DNA of 64,000 nt, from contig CAKSBC010000011.1 of assembly GCA_934438085.1 (NCBI GenBank), positions 1-64,000 of the forward strand. Reading direction: 5' to 3'. Positions within the stretch are counted from its first letter, which is position 1. Each line of letters starts with the position of its first letter. Source of the DNA: an uncultured Lachnospiraceae bacterium (GTDB lineage Bacteria; Bacillota; Clostridia; Lachnospirales; Lachnospiraceae). This document shows positions 49,879 to 59,119 of the stretch, piece by piece. The notes below the pieces were generated by a model, which did no database searches, was not told the DNA's origin, and saw only the letters and a program-made list of their open reading frames with translations. The translations under genes and the position numbers were made by a program.

Positions 49879-51105
49879 TTAAAATTCAACCTTCTTGCCG
49901 TGCTTTAAGTTCTCATAAAACTCTGCGGTAGCAGTAAAAAGAACGTCTGTGTTTGAGTTTATTGCAGTCTCTACAGAGTCCTGAATAACTCCGATGATAA
50001 AGCCTACGGCAACTGCCTGCATAGCGATGTCATTTCCGATTCCGAAAAGTGAGCAGGCCATAGGAATAAGCATAAGTGATCCGCCTGCAACTCCTGAAGC
50101 CCCGCATGCACCTAAAGCTGAAAGCACACTTAAGAATATCGCTGTAGGAATATCTACATGAATTCCGAGAGTATGTGCACACGCCATAGCCATTACGGTT
50201 ATAGTGACTGCGGCACCTCCCATGTTTATGGTAGCGCCAAGCGGAATCGATACTGAATAGAAATCACGATCAAGTCCAAGATTCTCACAAAGTGTCATGT
50301 TTACCGGAATATTTGCAGCTGAGCTTCTTGTAAAGAATGCTGTAATACCGCTTTCCTTAATGCATCTGAATACGAGCGGATAAGGATTTCTCTTTAAGAA
50401 AACTCCCACTATAAGCGGATAGAATATAAGCTGAACTATAGCCATGCTGCTGAGAAGCACAACAAGGAGCTTTCCGTAGGTCGTAAAAATTCCGAGACCG
50501 CTTTCTGAAACTGCGCTGTATACAAGTCCGCATACACCGAACGGAGCCATCTGAATTATCCATCTTACTGTAATAGAAACCATCTCGGCAAGATCAGCTA
50601 TAACAGCACTGGTCTTATCTGTCTTAATGCTGTTAAGAGCCATTCCTCCCAATACTGCCCAGAAAAGAATACCGATGTAGTTAGCATCTACAAGCGCTGA
50701 AACAGGGTTTGTTACCATGTTTTTGATAAGATTCATAAGCACTTCGCCTATACCGCTCGGTGCCGCTGTTTCTCCGGTGCCGACTACAAGATCCATATTG
50801 ACAGGCATTATAAAGCTTGCAAGCACCGCTACTACAGATGCTAAAAGTGTACCTAAAAGATACAGGATAATGACCGTCCTGAAGCGGCTTCCAATACCGC
50901 CGTTCGCATTTGCCAGTGAGCTGAGCACTAACAGGAAAACGAGCACAGGTGCAACTCCCTTAAGTGCACCAACGAAAACGCTTCCCAATACGGCAATGCC
51001 TCCGGCCTGCGGAACAGCTATACCTATTAAAGCACCGATAGCAAGACCAACCAATATTCTTAAAATAAGGCTGATCTCTGTCCATTTTTTAAAAATTTGT
51101 TTCAT
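49879..51105 (-). CDS. sstT: Serine/threonine Na+ symporter SstT
   Basis: A 408-residue dicarboxylate/amino acid:cation symporter of the SstT type, bringing serine and threonine in with Na+. Features: about eight transmembrane helices, the TLCENLGLDRDFYSVSIPLGATINMGGAA region containing the re-entrant loop motif (abbreviated here), and AINSNTDVLFTATAEF near the end. The ATG at 51103-51105 has AAAGG 10 nt upstream. It is a single-gene transcript. Confidence 0.9.
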   Translation of the reverse strand: MKQIFKKWTEISLILRILVGLAIGALIGIAVPQAGGIAVLGSVFVGALKGVAPVLVFLLVLSSLANANGGIGSRFRTVIILYLLGTLLASVVAVLASFIMPVNMDLVVGTGETAAPSGIGEVLMNLIKNMVTNPVSALVDANYIGILFWAVLGGMALNSIKTDKTSAVIADLAEMVSITVRWIIQMAPFGVCGLVYSAVSESGLGIFTTYGKLLVVLLSSMAIVQLIFYPLIVGVFLKRNPYPLVFRCIKESGITAFFTRSSAANIPVNMTLCENLGLDRDFYSVSIPLGATINMGGAAVTITVMAMACAHTLGIHVDIPTAIFLSVLSALGACGASGVAGGSLMLIPMACSLFGIGNDIAMQAVAVGFIIGVIQDSVETAINSNTDVLFTATAEFYENLKHGKKVEF

Positions 51106-51162
51106 CACTTTATTACCTTTCACCCCTGAAATTTAAACGATTATGCCCCCTAAGACAAAATA

Positions 51163-51206
51163 AGACCAAATCTGTCGTTTTGTTGTATATGCGACAGATT
51201 CGGTCT
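51163..51206 (-). terminator. Terminator of the polA-walJ operon
   Basis: A 15-bp stem with one mismatch (51163-51177 with 51192-51206) followed on the minus strand by TATTTTGTCTT. It separates the operon from sstT. Confidence 0.75.
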
Positions 51207-51266
51207 CGAACAATCGTTTTTCACGATATATATTATTACATTTTTTGAAGTTTGAAAATACTTTTT

Positions 51267-52097
51267 TCAGATTATCACTAAATTAGATACACTGTCCTGC
51301 GGAGCTACGCTTAAAGTCAGCATTTTAACAGCTTCTGCACCGCAAGCACTTACAAGCTCATCCCTTACTGTGCCGAGCGCTTTTTCAGGCGTATTGTTTT
51401 CATGGCTTAAGTGTCCCAGAATAACATTTTTAAGCTTCAGTGTTATTATTTCTGAAAGCAGCTGACCCGAGGCATTGTTGCTCAAATGTCCGTCAGATGA
51501 CATTATCCTTCGTTTGAGCATCGCAGGATACGGTCCGTTTGCAAGCATAGCTCTGTCATGATTAGCCTCAAGTATCGCTGCATCAAGGAGCTTCATGTGG
51601 TCGGCTATCATATCATCAAAATGTCCGCAGTCAGTGAGCACGGCTGCCTCTTTATGCTCCATCTGTCCGGCATTTTCCTGAAATGCCTCAAATCTGTAGG
51701 CACACGGCTCAGCAACATCGTGATATATTCGAAAAGGCAGAATATCAATGTCCCCTATCGAAAAATATCTGTCCAATACGACCTCTTCCATAAGTCTGCG
51801 GCCGGCATAATTAAAGTACTCATCTCCGCTCGCATCAGCAAGTGCCTTAAGTGTTCCGCCTGTAGCATATACCGGAATGTCATAAGCCTGCATCAGACGC
51901 TTAACTCCCTTTATATGGTCAGAATGCTCATGTGTTATAAGTAAAGCATCTATATCATCAAGCGTATAACCCACTGTTTTCAAAAGTTCGTTTGCTTTTC
52001 TTCCCGACACTCCGCAGTCGACCAAAAGCTTTGTATTTTCGGTGCAGACAAGCGCAGCATTGCCCTTGCTGCCGCTCGAAAGACTCACAAGTTTCAT
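51267..52097 (-). CDS. YycJ/WalJ-like metallo-beta-lactamase-fold hydrolase
   Basis: A 276-residue MBL-fold enzyme. The metal box HEHSDH (about 55-60) follows the hallmark opening LSSGSKGNAALV, and HLSHENNTPEK is near the end. Bacillus WalJ (YycJ) is a double-strand DNA 5'-exonuclease tied to mismatch repair; here it is encoded after coaE (4-nt overlap) and polA, agreeing with a DNA role. Catalysis as exonuclease is inferred from the family. Confidence 0.88.
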   Translation of the reverse strand: MKLVSLSSGSKGNAALVCTENTKLLVDCGVSGRKANELLKTVGYTLDDIDALLITHEHSDHIKGVKRLMQAYDIPVYATGGTLKALADASGDEYFNYAGRRLMEEVVLDRYFSIGDIDILPFRIYHDVAEPCAYRFEAFQENAGQMEHKEAAVLTDCGHFDDMIADHMKLLDAAILEANHDRAMLANGPYPAMLKRRIMSSDGHLSNNASGQLLSEIITLKLKNVILGHLSHENNTPEKALGTVRDELVSACGAEAVKMLTLSVAPQDSVSNLVII

Positions 52098-52789
52098 TTA
52101 AGAAGTTCCTCTATCTGCCCGGCGGTTTCCTCCTCCGAGCCCGAATTATTTATTACATGATCAGCCAGCTTTTTGAATTCATCGGCAGATCTCTGACTTT
52201 TAATAATACTGATGCACTTTTCCTTTGAATATCCGCGGCTTTTCATAAGACGCTCTATGCGTGTTTCATCGTCCGCATAAATATACCAGGTCTTATCACA
52301 GATATCCTCAAAATCAGCATCAGGAAGAGCCGATTCCACAGCGGCAAATGCCCTTCCTTCGCCGACCTCATTTTCATGCGCTCTTATGCGTTCCCTGACA
52401 TAGCTCCAGACTGCAGGATGAACTATGGCATTGACCTTTTTTAAGGCTTCATTATCTGAATAAATAAGCTGTGCAAACTTTGCCTTATCTATCGGTCTAT
52501 GCTCTAAGTCTCTTTCAGCCTTTTCTTTCGCTCTATTCTGAGATTCCGGAGCAAGTCCATTCTTAAGGCTATTATTAGTGTTTCCTTCTGATTGAGCCTT
52601 GCCGTCATCATCCTCAAGTATTGCCGTTCCGAATACTTCGATCAGCTTTTTATAAACAGACTCTCCGGGCCTTTCAAGCTCCTTTGCTATATCATCCGTC
52701 TTAAGTATCAGAAAACCGTATTTATTATTTAATATATCGGTGACAGTACTCTTTCCGCTTCCTACACCGCCTATAAGCCCCAATACCAT
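52094..52789 (-). CDS. coaE: Dephospho-CoA kinase
   Basis: Phosphorylates the 3'-OH of dephospho-CoA, the last step to CoA. P-loop GLIGGVGSGKSTV and the DDIAKEL segment are typical. There is a Lys/Glu/Asn/Ser-rich insertion of about 40 residues (about 55-95) that enlarges it from about 200 to 231 residues. The start is ATG 52787-52789; the stop of the upstream gene lies 2 nt before it. Confidence 0.94.
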   Translation of the reverse strand: MVLGLIGGVGSGKSTVTDILNNKYGFLILKTDDIAKELERPGESVYKKLIEVFGTAILEDDDGKAQSEGNTNNSLKNGLAPESQNRAKEKAERDLEHRPIDKAKFAQLIYSDNEALKKVNAIVHPAVWSYVRERIRAHENEVGEGRAFAAVESALPDADFEDICDKTWYIYADDETRIERLMKSRGYSKEKCISIIKSQRSADEFKKLADHVINNSGSEEETAGQIEELLK

Positions 52790-52790
52790 T

Positions 52791-53144
52791 TTACGCACCT
52801 GTACTTTCTGATCGTAACAGCTCTTCATTGAGATAATCGATTGCGGCATCTATGCCGGCATCATTAAAATCAAAATCCCTGATCCTTATCTCTTCCTCAG
52901 GAGTATTATCAAAGGCAAACGGCCCGTTCCATACATAACAGCGAAGCACTGTTTTTTTCTCCGGCTGTTCCTCACCTTCTCCGGAGGCATTCTTATCCGT
53001 TTCTGCCTCAATCTCAGTTTTAGCCATTTTATATCTGAGCTTTCTCTTTGAACCCGTATAAGATGTCTTCTTCAAAAATGACAGCGGCAGGACATCGTGT
53101 CTTGTGATCTCCTTTGTTATCATTTCCGGTTTAATGACACTCAT
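52791..53144 (-). CDS. Unknown small protein between polA and coaE
   Basis: A 117-residue protein that I do not recognise. It has a basic N-terminal half (VIKPEMITKEITRHD, FLKKTSYTGSKRKLRYK), an acidic linker (SGEGEEQPEKK), and a C-terminal domain with CYVWNGPFAFDNTPEEE and the helix DAAIDYLNEELL. Its start overlaps polA by 14 nt, and a GGAGGA ribosome site is inside polA. The conserved-looking last 50 residues suggest a real protein. Confidence 0.8.
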   Translation of the reverse strand: MSVIKPEMITKEITRHDVLPLSFLKKTSYTGSKRKLRYKMAKTEIEAETDKNASGEGEEQPEKKTVLRCYVWNGPFAFDNTPEEEIRIRDFDFNDAGIDAAIDYLNEELLRSESTGA

Positions 53145-55899
53145 ACCAGTTTCCTCCGTCTCTGACATCCGCCATGAGACGCACCGCAAGCTGTGCCGCA
53201 TTTTCCATGCAGTCCTTAACTATACGTTTTACATCCTCGACCTCATCCAAGGCAGTCTCAATAAGAAGTTCGTCATGCACCTGAAGAACTATTCTTGATT
53301 TCATGCCTTTCAAAGCCTCGTCGGTACTGTTCATGGCAATCTTCATGATGTCCGCAGCTGTTCCCTGAATAGGCGAATTCATAGCTATTCGTTCTCCGAA
53401 ATTCCTCTGCATAAAGTTTGAGGACTTAAGCTCAGGTATAGGTCTGATCCTTCCGAAGTATGTCCTTACAAAGCCATGCTTTTTTGCATCCTCAACGCAG
53501 CAGTCAAGATACTCCTTTACCTTAGGATAGCTTTCGAAATATTTATCAATGTATTCGTTCGCCTCTTTACGGCTTATTGAAAGGCCTTCTCCGAGACCGA
53601 ATGCAGAGATACCGTATACTATGCCGAAATTGACAGCCTTGGCATTTCGTCTCATCTCAGGAGTAACTAAGTCTATCGGTGTATGGAAAACCTGAGAAGC
53701 TGTCAGTGTATGAATATCAACAGCATTTTTATAGGCGTCAATAAGCACCTGATCTCCCGAAAGTGCGGCAAGTATCCTTAATTCTACCTGACTGTAATCG
53801 GCATCAACAAAGGTGAAGCCATCTTCAGGCACAAATACCTTTCGTATTTCCTTACCTTCATCAGTTCTTACCGGAATGTTCTGAAGATTCGGCTCTGTGC
53901 TGGATATTCTTCCTGTAGCTGTAATAGTCTGATTGAAGGTGCCGTGTATCCTGCCGTCTGCCGAAATATATTCGGTAAGTCCTACGGCGTAGGTGGAGTA
54001 AAGCTTTGTAAGAGCTCTGTATCTTAATACCTTAGGGATAACAGCATGCTCTCCTGCTGCTTTTTCAAGCACATCTGCTGCTGTCGAATAACCGGTCTTT
54101 GTCTTCTTTGCTCCCTTTATGCCCAGCTTTTCAAAAAGTATCTGTCCTAACTGTGACGGTGAATTGATATTAAACTGCTCTCCGGCAAGCTCATATATCT
54201 CATCTGTAAGCACATCTATCTGACTCTTTAAAAATGCCGCATAGCTGTCAAGCGAAGCTCTGTCAACCTTGATCCCGGCCTTTTCCATGCTGTCAAGTGA
54301 GTATACAAGCGGTAGCTCTATCTCCTTATAAAGCTTCATTGTGCCGTCATCTTCAAGCTTCTTTCTGAGCTTTTTATCGGCAAGCAGTGGAATGACTGCA
54401 TTAAGCGCAGCATATTTAACCGCATTATCCTTTGAGGCTCCGGCATCAACCGTATCTGCAGTCTTCTTTTTGGATTTTTTAGCTGTTACATTAGTCTCCT
54501 CAGATACCATAGCCATACCAAAAAGACTCAGCTGTTCTATAGTATTCATACCCAGCATATCGAAAAGATCGTTCTTTCCTATAAGCTCCTGCCTGTTTTC
54601 TACAGCCATGCCGAGCATGTCTCTTGCAAGATCATCATATTCATAGGTATTTCTGTTTGGATCTATAAGGTACTGTGCTATGCCATAGTCGTCTATAAAT
54701 TCATTCTTTTCAAAGCTTACAGTCTTAAGCTGTGATTTAAGGTCTATGGTAACAGTCCTTTTGCCGTCTGCTATACGATTATTAATAAGCTCCTTTATGT
54801 CTGATTTAAGACTTTCTGCAGGATAGCTTTCTCCTGAGCATATGACAAACATCCTTTCCTCAGAAAGAACAAGCGCAAAGCATATATTATCGCCTTCTGC
54901 AAAAATATGCATGCCTACAACATCCTCTTCACAGCTGTCCTTAAATGCAATACCTGCCATGAACGGATCTGTCACAAGCTTTATGTTGTCATATGAGATT
55001 GCTGTTTCAGCTGCGCCCTTTTCATCTGCTAATTTTGAAAAACGTGCAACCAGGCTCTTAAGCTCAAGCTCTCTCATAAGGTCTAATGCCAGAGAAGTGT
55101 ATATCTCAGAGCATTTTCCCAATGTCACATCAACATCTATCGGTACATCTATGTCTATTGTTGCAAGTACCTTTGAAAGCTCCGCACGCTCATAATTTTC
55201 ACGCATTTCCTTTTGGGCTCTCGGAGGCTTAAGCTCATCCAAATGCTCATGAGCATTTTCAATTGAACCATACTTTACAATAATGGCTGTCGCAGTCTTA
55301 GGGCCCACTCCTTCAAGTCCCGGAATATTGTCGGAGGTATCGCCCTGAAGCGCCTTAACATCAATAAATTCAGACGGAGTTACCTGATATTCTCTTAAGA
55401 CATCCTCCGGATAATAATTAAATACCTCAGTTCGTCCCTTTGAGGTCTTCGGAATGCTTAGCTTAATGTGTTCGTCACAAAGCTGCAGCAAATCTCTGTC
55501 ACCCGAAACTATAGTCACATCCAGACCCTTGGCCTGTGACCTTTTCGCAATCGTTCCTAAGATATCGTCAGCCTCATAGCCTTCCAATGTAATAATAGGA
55601 AGGTTCATTGCCGTAAGCACCTTCTGAATCAGCGGAACCTGCTCTAAAAGCTCAACGGGCATAGGCTTTCTTGTGCCTTTATATTCAGGGTAGAGCTTGG
55701 TCCTGTTCAGCTTCTGTCTCTCAAGATCAAAGGCTATCGCAGCATAATCGGCACGCTCGTCATCCATACATTTCAAAAGAATATTAAGAAATCCATACAC
55801 AGCATTAGTATGGATCCCGGATGAGGTCGTAAGCTCCGGGATACCGTAAAAGGCTCTCGAAAGTATGCTGTGACCATCTATCAATAATAATTTTTCCAT
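53131..55899 (-). CDS. polA: DNA polymerase I
   Basis: A 922-residue family A polymerase for repair and Okazaki-fragment processing. The N-terminal 5' nuclease domain (1-300) opens LLLIDGHSILSRAFYG and holds the helix-hairpin-helix. The middle domain (about 310-470) lacks the DxE and later carboxylates of a working 3'-5' exonuclease. The polymerase domain has motif A DADYSQVELRILA, motif B RRNAKAVNFGIVYG and motif C QVHDELLIE. The ATG 55897-55899 has CGGAG 7 nt upstream. It lacks proofreading, as in Bacillus and Thermus Pol I. Confidence 0.97.
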   Translation of the reverse strand: MEKLLLIDGHSILSRAFYGIPELTTSSGIHTNAVYGFLNILLKCMDDERADYAAIAFDLERQKLNRTKLYPEYKGTRKPMPVELLEQVPLIQKVLTAMNLPIITLEGYEADDILGTIAKRSQAKGLDVTIVSGDRDLLQLCDEHIKLSIPKTSKGRTEVFNYYPEDVLREYQVTPSEFIDVKALQGDTSDNIPGLEGVGPKTATAIIVKYGSIENAHEHLDELKPPRAQKEMRENYERAELSKVLATIDIDVPIDVDVTLGKCSEIYTSLALDLMRELELKSLVARFSKLADEKGAAETAISYDNIKLVTDPFMAGIAFKDSCEEDVVGMHIFAEGDNICFALVLSEERMFVICSGESYPAESLKSDIKELINNRIADGKRTVTIDLKSQLKTVSFEKNEFIDDYGIAQYLIDPNRNTYEYDDLARDMLGMAVENRQELIGKNDLFDMLGMNTIEQLSLFGMAMVSEETNVTAKKSKKKTADTVDAGASKDNAVKYAALNAVIPLLADKKLRKKLEDDGTMKLYKEIELPLVYSLDSMEKAGIKVDRASLDSYAAFLKSQIDVLTDEIYELAGEQFNINSPSQLGQILFEKLGIKGAKKTKTGYSTAADVLEKAAGEHAVIPKVLRYRALTKLYSTYAVGLTEYISADGRIHGTFNQTITATGRISSTEPNLQNIPVRTDEGKEIRKVFVPEDGFTFVDADYSQVELRILAALSGDQVLIDAYKNAVDIHTLTASQVFHTPIDLVTPEMRRNAKAVNFGIVYGISAFGLGEGLSISRKEANEYIDKYFESYPKVKEYLDCCVEDAKKHGFVRTYFGRIRPIPELKSSNFMQRNFGERIAMNSPIQGTAADIMKIAMNSTDEALKGMKSRIVLQVHDELLIETALDEVEDVKRIVKDCMENAAQLAVRLMADVRDGGNWYECH

Positions 55900-55900
55900 T

Positions 55901-56242
55901 TCACACTCCGACATACATTATTCTAAAAAATACGAAAACAGACGCAAGCAATGCCCAGAATGCCACCGTTCCGACGGCATAGGCAGCTCTGATAAGGATC
56001 TTTTTGTTCTTTATATAATTAGTATTTTCTTTTGTATTCTGTCTGAAAGCAGACGAAAGATCATAGCTGGAGTTTTTGCGGTCAAGAAGCTTAACGCCCT
56101 CTCTCACGATATAGTTTATCTCCAGCTCTTCTGCACAGGACTTACAGCTCTCAAGATGGTGAAGGAAATCATTGAGTTCTTCATCACTAAGCTCCACGTC
56201 AAGATATGCAATTATATCCTTATTAAAGGTAATACAATCCAT
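55901..56242 (-). CDS. Zinc-finger (zf-HC2) membrane protein, anti-sigma-like
   Basis: A 113-residue protein with an N-terminal zinc-finger HxxxCxxC (HHLESCKSC, about 28-36) of the anti-sigma type and one C-terminal transmembrane helix (about 83-105). Such proteins hold an ECF sigma factor inactive at the membrane. No sigma factor gene is adjacent, so it may be orphan or act on a distant partner. It ends one nt before the polA start codon, implying coupling. The start is ATG 56240-56242. Confidence 0.8.
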   Translation of the reverse strand: MDCITFNKDIIAYLDVELSDEELNDFLHHLESCKSCAEELEINYIVREGVKLLDRKNSSYDLSSAFRQNTKENTNYIKNKKILIRAAYAVGTVAFWALLASVFVFFRIMYVGV

Positions 56243-56290
56243 GGCTATATTGTATACAGCGTGCAAAGTATTTTCAAGCTATTTTAAACC

Positions 56291-56325
56291 TTGCTTTTGA
56301 TAAGTATTCATGCTATAAATATAAA
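56291..56325 (+). promoter_or_regulatory. Promoter of tRNA-Leu
   Basis: Two overlapping candidates: TTGCTT with TATAAA (17-nt spacer) and TTGATA with TATAAA (17-nt spacer, 56297-56325). The second puts the transcription start about 4 nt before the tRNA. Confidence 0.6.
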
Positions 56326-56335
56326 GATTATGATT

Positions 56336-56415
56336 GCCGTTGTGGCGGAATTGGCAGACGCACGTGACTCAAAATCACGCGGGAAACCATGCCGGTTCGA
56401 GTCCGGCCAGCGGCA
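56336..56415 (+). tRNA. tRNA-Leu (anticodon CAA)
   Basis: A type II tRNA read directly: acceptor GCCGTTG/CAGCGGC with one G-U pair, anticodon stem CGTGA/TCACG with loop CTCAAAA, so anticodon CAA (56370-56372) reading UUG. The T arm is GCCGG-TTCGAGT-CCGGC, and a short extra arm precedes it. Discriminator is A; the CCA end is not encoded. Confidence 0.96.
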
Positions 56416-56417
56416 CT

Positions 56418-56461
56418 AAAAAGTCGTATGAGGATCAATTTGATCCTTCATACGACTTTTT
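56418..56461. terminator. Terminator of tRNA-Leu, also usable on the other strand
   Basis: A stem of about 20 bp with one bulge (AAAAGTCGTATGAGGATC with its complement), followed by T runs on both strands. It ends the tRNA transcript and would also end the minus-strand transporter gene. Confidence 0.85.
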
Positions 56462-56572
56462 GCTTTGTCTGACACTACAAAAACTGCCCATATATTTACA
56501 AATACGAGCAGTTCTTGCTTTAGGAAAAAGTTTATTATGAGGTTTGTTGGGTGTTTGTTAAACTAAATTTTA

Positions 56573-57766
56573 TTATCCTGCAAAGGACATTATTATCCTT
56601 GAGAATATTCCTGCAATGAATACAGAAAGTATTGTTACGGAAGTAAATCCGGAAATAACATATGCTGTTCTGATACGCTCAAGAAGCATATCCTTTTCTT
56701 CATCGGTCTTTGAGGTTGCGTTAGCGATCTCATTTGCAATAAGCTCAGTTCCCGGATATCCGATAAACTGACAGCAGCAGATACCGATAGAAAGCTTCTT
56801 ATCTCCTACTATCTTCCATGCCGGTGTAAAGAAGAATACCACTGCCATTACAAGGAGTGCTGCTGCATAAAGGATCACTGCCTTAACACCTATGATAGGC
56901 ACCTGGCTCCAGTCAACCTTTGCAAGTGATGGAATGATAGTACACATTGCAAGGAATGAGAAAAAGCCGTTTGCATTTGCATAATCTCTTAAGACATGAT
57001 GAGGTACCAGTCCTACATTTCTTAAAATGATACCGAATATCATGATCCAGATAGCTGTGTTGATCCAGCCGTTGCAGACCTTGCCGAGGTAATAAGAAAC
57101 AAGTATAACGGCTGATGCTATACCAAGACAGGTATAAGGCGAATAATACTTTTTTAATTTTTCAGCAATTGTCTTTTTAGCCGGTTTATTTTCAACATTT
57201 TCCGCGCTGCGTTCGAACTTTGATTCTCCGCTTCTGTACTCAGCAAGTATTCTGTGCGCATAGCTTAAACCGCAGTTTGATGCAGGAAGTGTTCCTACGA
57301 ATTTCTGTGTGGCATAGATAAAGAGTGCTAATGATGCAGCTGTCTGGAAGCCCGCATTCTCACAGGACTCTATCATAAGAGTTGTTGAAACGATTCCTCC
57401 GTTTATAACAGGACCTGCAGCAAAGGAGAATTCCTTTCCCACTAAAGGCATTGCTATCATACAGCCTATAAGTGCACACAGAAGACCTAATGCCGCACAT
57501 ACAACGGTACGCCATTCCTTCTTAAGTGTCTGAAGGTCTACCGATGTTCCCATATTAAATATAAGGAAATATAGGCCTATGCTTGATACCTTGGAAAAGC
57601 CGCTTATATCCATAATGTCAGTAGGGTACAAGCCTGTCATGAACATTATCATAAAGCCCATCATGATGACAAACATTGATGATATTCTTGCTTTTGTGAT
57701 CGCACCTACCGCATCACCGATAAGAAATACGATGAGCACGGCAAACGCTGCCTGATATGTGTTCAT
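56573..57766 (-). CDS. Predicted membrane transporter, GltS-like
   Basis: A 397-residue protein with about 11 transmembrane helices arranged as two repeats around a Lys/Glu-rich cytosolic loop (about 180-205). The pattern is like the sodium/glutamate symporter (ESS/GltS) fold: a Gly-rich membrane motif PVINGGIVSTTLMI in the first half and QFIGYPGTELIANEIA in the second. Substrate unknown. It lies 109 nt after an M20 peptidase, so it may carry a product or substrate of that enzyme. GAAAGGA precedes the ATG. An inverted repeat between the two could limit readthrough. Confidence 0.7.
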   Translation of the reverse strand: MNTYQAAFAVLIVFLIGDAVGAITKARISSMFVIMMGFMIMFMTGLYPTDIMDISGFSKVSSIGLYFLIFNMGTSVDLQTLKKEWRTVVCAALGLLCALIGCMIAMPLVGKEFSFAAGPVINGGIVSTTLMIESCENAGFQTAASLALFIYATQKFVGTLPASNCGLSYAHRILAEYRSGESKFERSAENVENKPAKKTIAEKLKKYYSPYTCLGIASAVILVSYYLGKVCNGWINTAIWIMIFGIILRNVGLVPHHVLRDYANANGFFSFLAMCTIIPSLAKVDWSQVPIIGVKAVILYAAALLVMAVVFFFTPAWKIVGDKKLSIGICCCQFIGYPGTELIANEIANATSKTDEEKDMLLERIRTAYVISGFTSVTILSVFIAGIFSRIIMSFAG

Positions 57767-57808
57767 ACTAATATCCTTTCACGCCGTTTGAGGCTATAAA
57801 ATCTGAAA

Positions 57809-57849
57809 GCCTTTGCCTGTCACATTTATGCTGCAACCTTAGCAAAGGC
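57809..57849 (-). terminator. Hairpin between the M20 peptidase and the transporter
   Basis: Stem GCCTTTGC/GCAAAGGC (8 bp) with a 25-nt loop. On the minus strand the tail TTTCAGATTTTATA is partly U-rich. It may partially terminate or protect the mRNA. Confidence 0.45.
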
Positions 57850-57875
57850 CTTCATTTATGCCATATTTTAAAGTA

Positions 57876-59060
57876 TCAATACTTAAGCTCGTTGAAATGG
57901 AGACAAACTGCAGCGATGAGCTTTGTTCTCTCATAGAGTGACTCTAATACTGCATACTCCTTTAAGGTGTGGTTGAAGTCACCTCTTACACCAAATGAGC
58001 AGATTGCAGGCACTCCTGCAAGTGTGATATGTGATGCATCAGATACACCGCCTAAAACGATCTTACCAGGTGTGCCGTAGCCGTAAGCTTCTGAAACATC
58101 CTTGCAGAGTGTCCAGAACTCCATTACACCGTTAATTGTCTCAAATGCAGGCATACCGATACGATATGAGCACTCTGTGGTTGTTCCTTCAATATATGTC
58201 TTCTCGCAGATAGCCTTTGCAGCCTCGATAGTCTTAAGCATCTCATCCTGCTTTAAGAATCTCATATCTACTACAAGCTCGCAGCTTCCAGGAATAGCAT
58301 TCGCAACTGTTCCTCCGTTTATAACGCCGCAGTTGATTGTGCTTCCCTTTGAAAGATCTGTAAGAGCTTCAAGGTCAAGGATCTTGTGTGCCATCTCAGC
58401 AATTGCGTTTCTGCCTCTTGCAAAGTCATTTCCGGCATGAACTGAAACTCCTGTAACCTTTACATTGAACTCAACTCTTGCGCTTCTTCCGATGCAGAGG
58501 TCGTTGTTCATTCTTCCTGTCTCCATGTTGAAGGCACAAAGACAGCCCTTAGCAGAATCCATGATAACCTGTCCTGCATTAGGATTGAACTCATGGCATG
58601 ACTCCTCATCTGATACGAAGCAGATCTTGATAGGTCTTTCCTTGTAACCAACTGAAGCAAGTGCCTTGATAACATAGAGAGCGATAACGATTCCACCCTT
58701 CATATCAAGAACTCCGGGTCCCTTAACATTCTCGCCGTCGATCTTGAATGGATCTCCCTCACCGTAAGCGCCGGTAGGGATTATTGTATCATAGTGACCT
58801 GAGAAAAGGATAGGCTGTCCAGGATTCTCTTCTCCCCAGATTCCTACGAGGTAATCCTGTGTCTTATCTGTCTGCGGAAGTCTCTCGCACTTAACGCCTG
58901 CTGCCTCAAATTCCTTCTTAAATCTCTCAACTACCTTGTCAAGATTCTTAAGCTCATTTGAACGACCCTGAAGATTGATAACGTCTCTGTAGACATTAAG
59001 CATTTCTTCTCTGTGGTCCTCAATATATTTTTCAATTTCGTTCTTTAAAATTACGTCCAT
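57876..59060 (-). CDS. M20-family metallopeptidase
   Basis: A 394-residue zinc peptidase of the ArgE/DapE/carboxypeptidase G2 type. Metal ligands and catalytic residues are seen in order: SGHYDT (His, Asp), GPGVLDMKGG (bridging Asp), VSDEES (catalytic Glu and ligand) and, near the end, GDFNHTLKEYAVL with the last His. The dimerisation domain (about 185-300) is present. It probably releases amino acids from peptides or N-acyl amino acids; the exact substrate is open. It has no signal peptide. GAGGAT precedes the ATG. Confidence 0.9.
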   Translation of the reverse strand: MDVILKNEIEKYIEDHREEMLNVYRDVINLQGRSNELKNLDKVVERFKKEFEAAGVKCERLPQTDKTQDYLVGIWGEENPGQPILFSGHYDTIIPTGAYGEGDPFKIDGENVKGPGVLDMKGGIVIALYVIKALASVGYKERPIKICFVSDEESCHEFNPNAGQVIMDSAKGCLCAFNMETGRMNNDLCIGRSARVEFNVKVTGVSVHAGNDFARGRNAIAEMAHKILDLEALTDLSKGSTINCGVINGGTVANAIPGSCELVVDMRFLKQDEMLKTIEAAKAICEKTYIEGTTTECSYRIGMPAFETINGVMEFWTLCKDVSEAYGYGTPGKIVLGGVSDASHITLAGVPAICSFGVRGDFNHTLKEYAVLESLYERTKLIAAVCLHFNELKY

Positions 59061-59119
59061 CTTAATCCTCTAAATAATATGCAGTATATTTTTTTGTTAG
59101 TTACCTTAAATATGATCAA

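Noticed and set aside
56336..56415. A second tRNA or rRNA cluster next to tRNA-Leu
   Set aside because: Only one tRNA fold is found; the sequence past it is a terminator.
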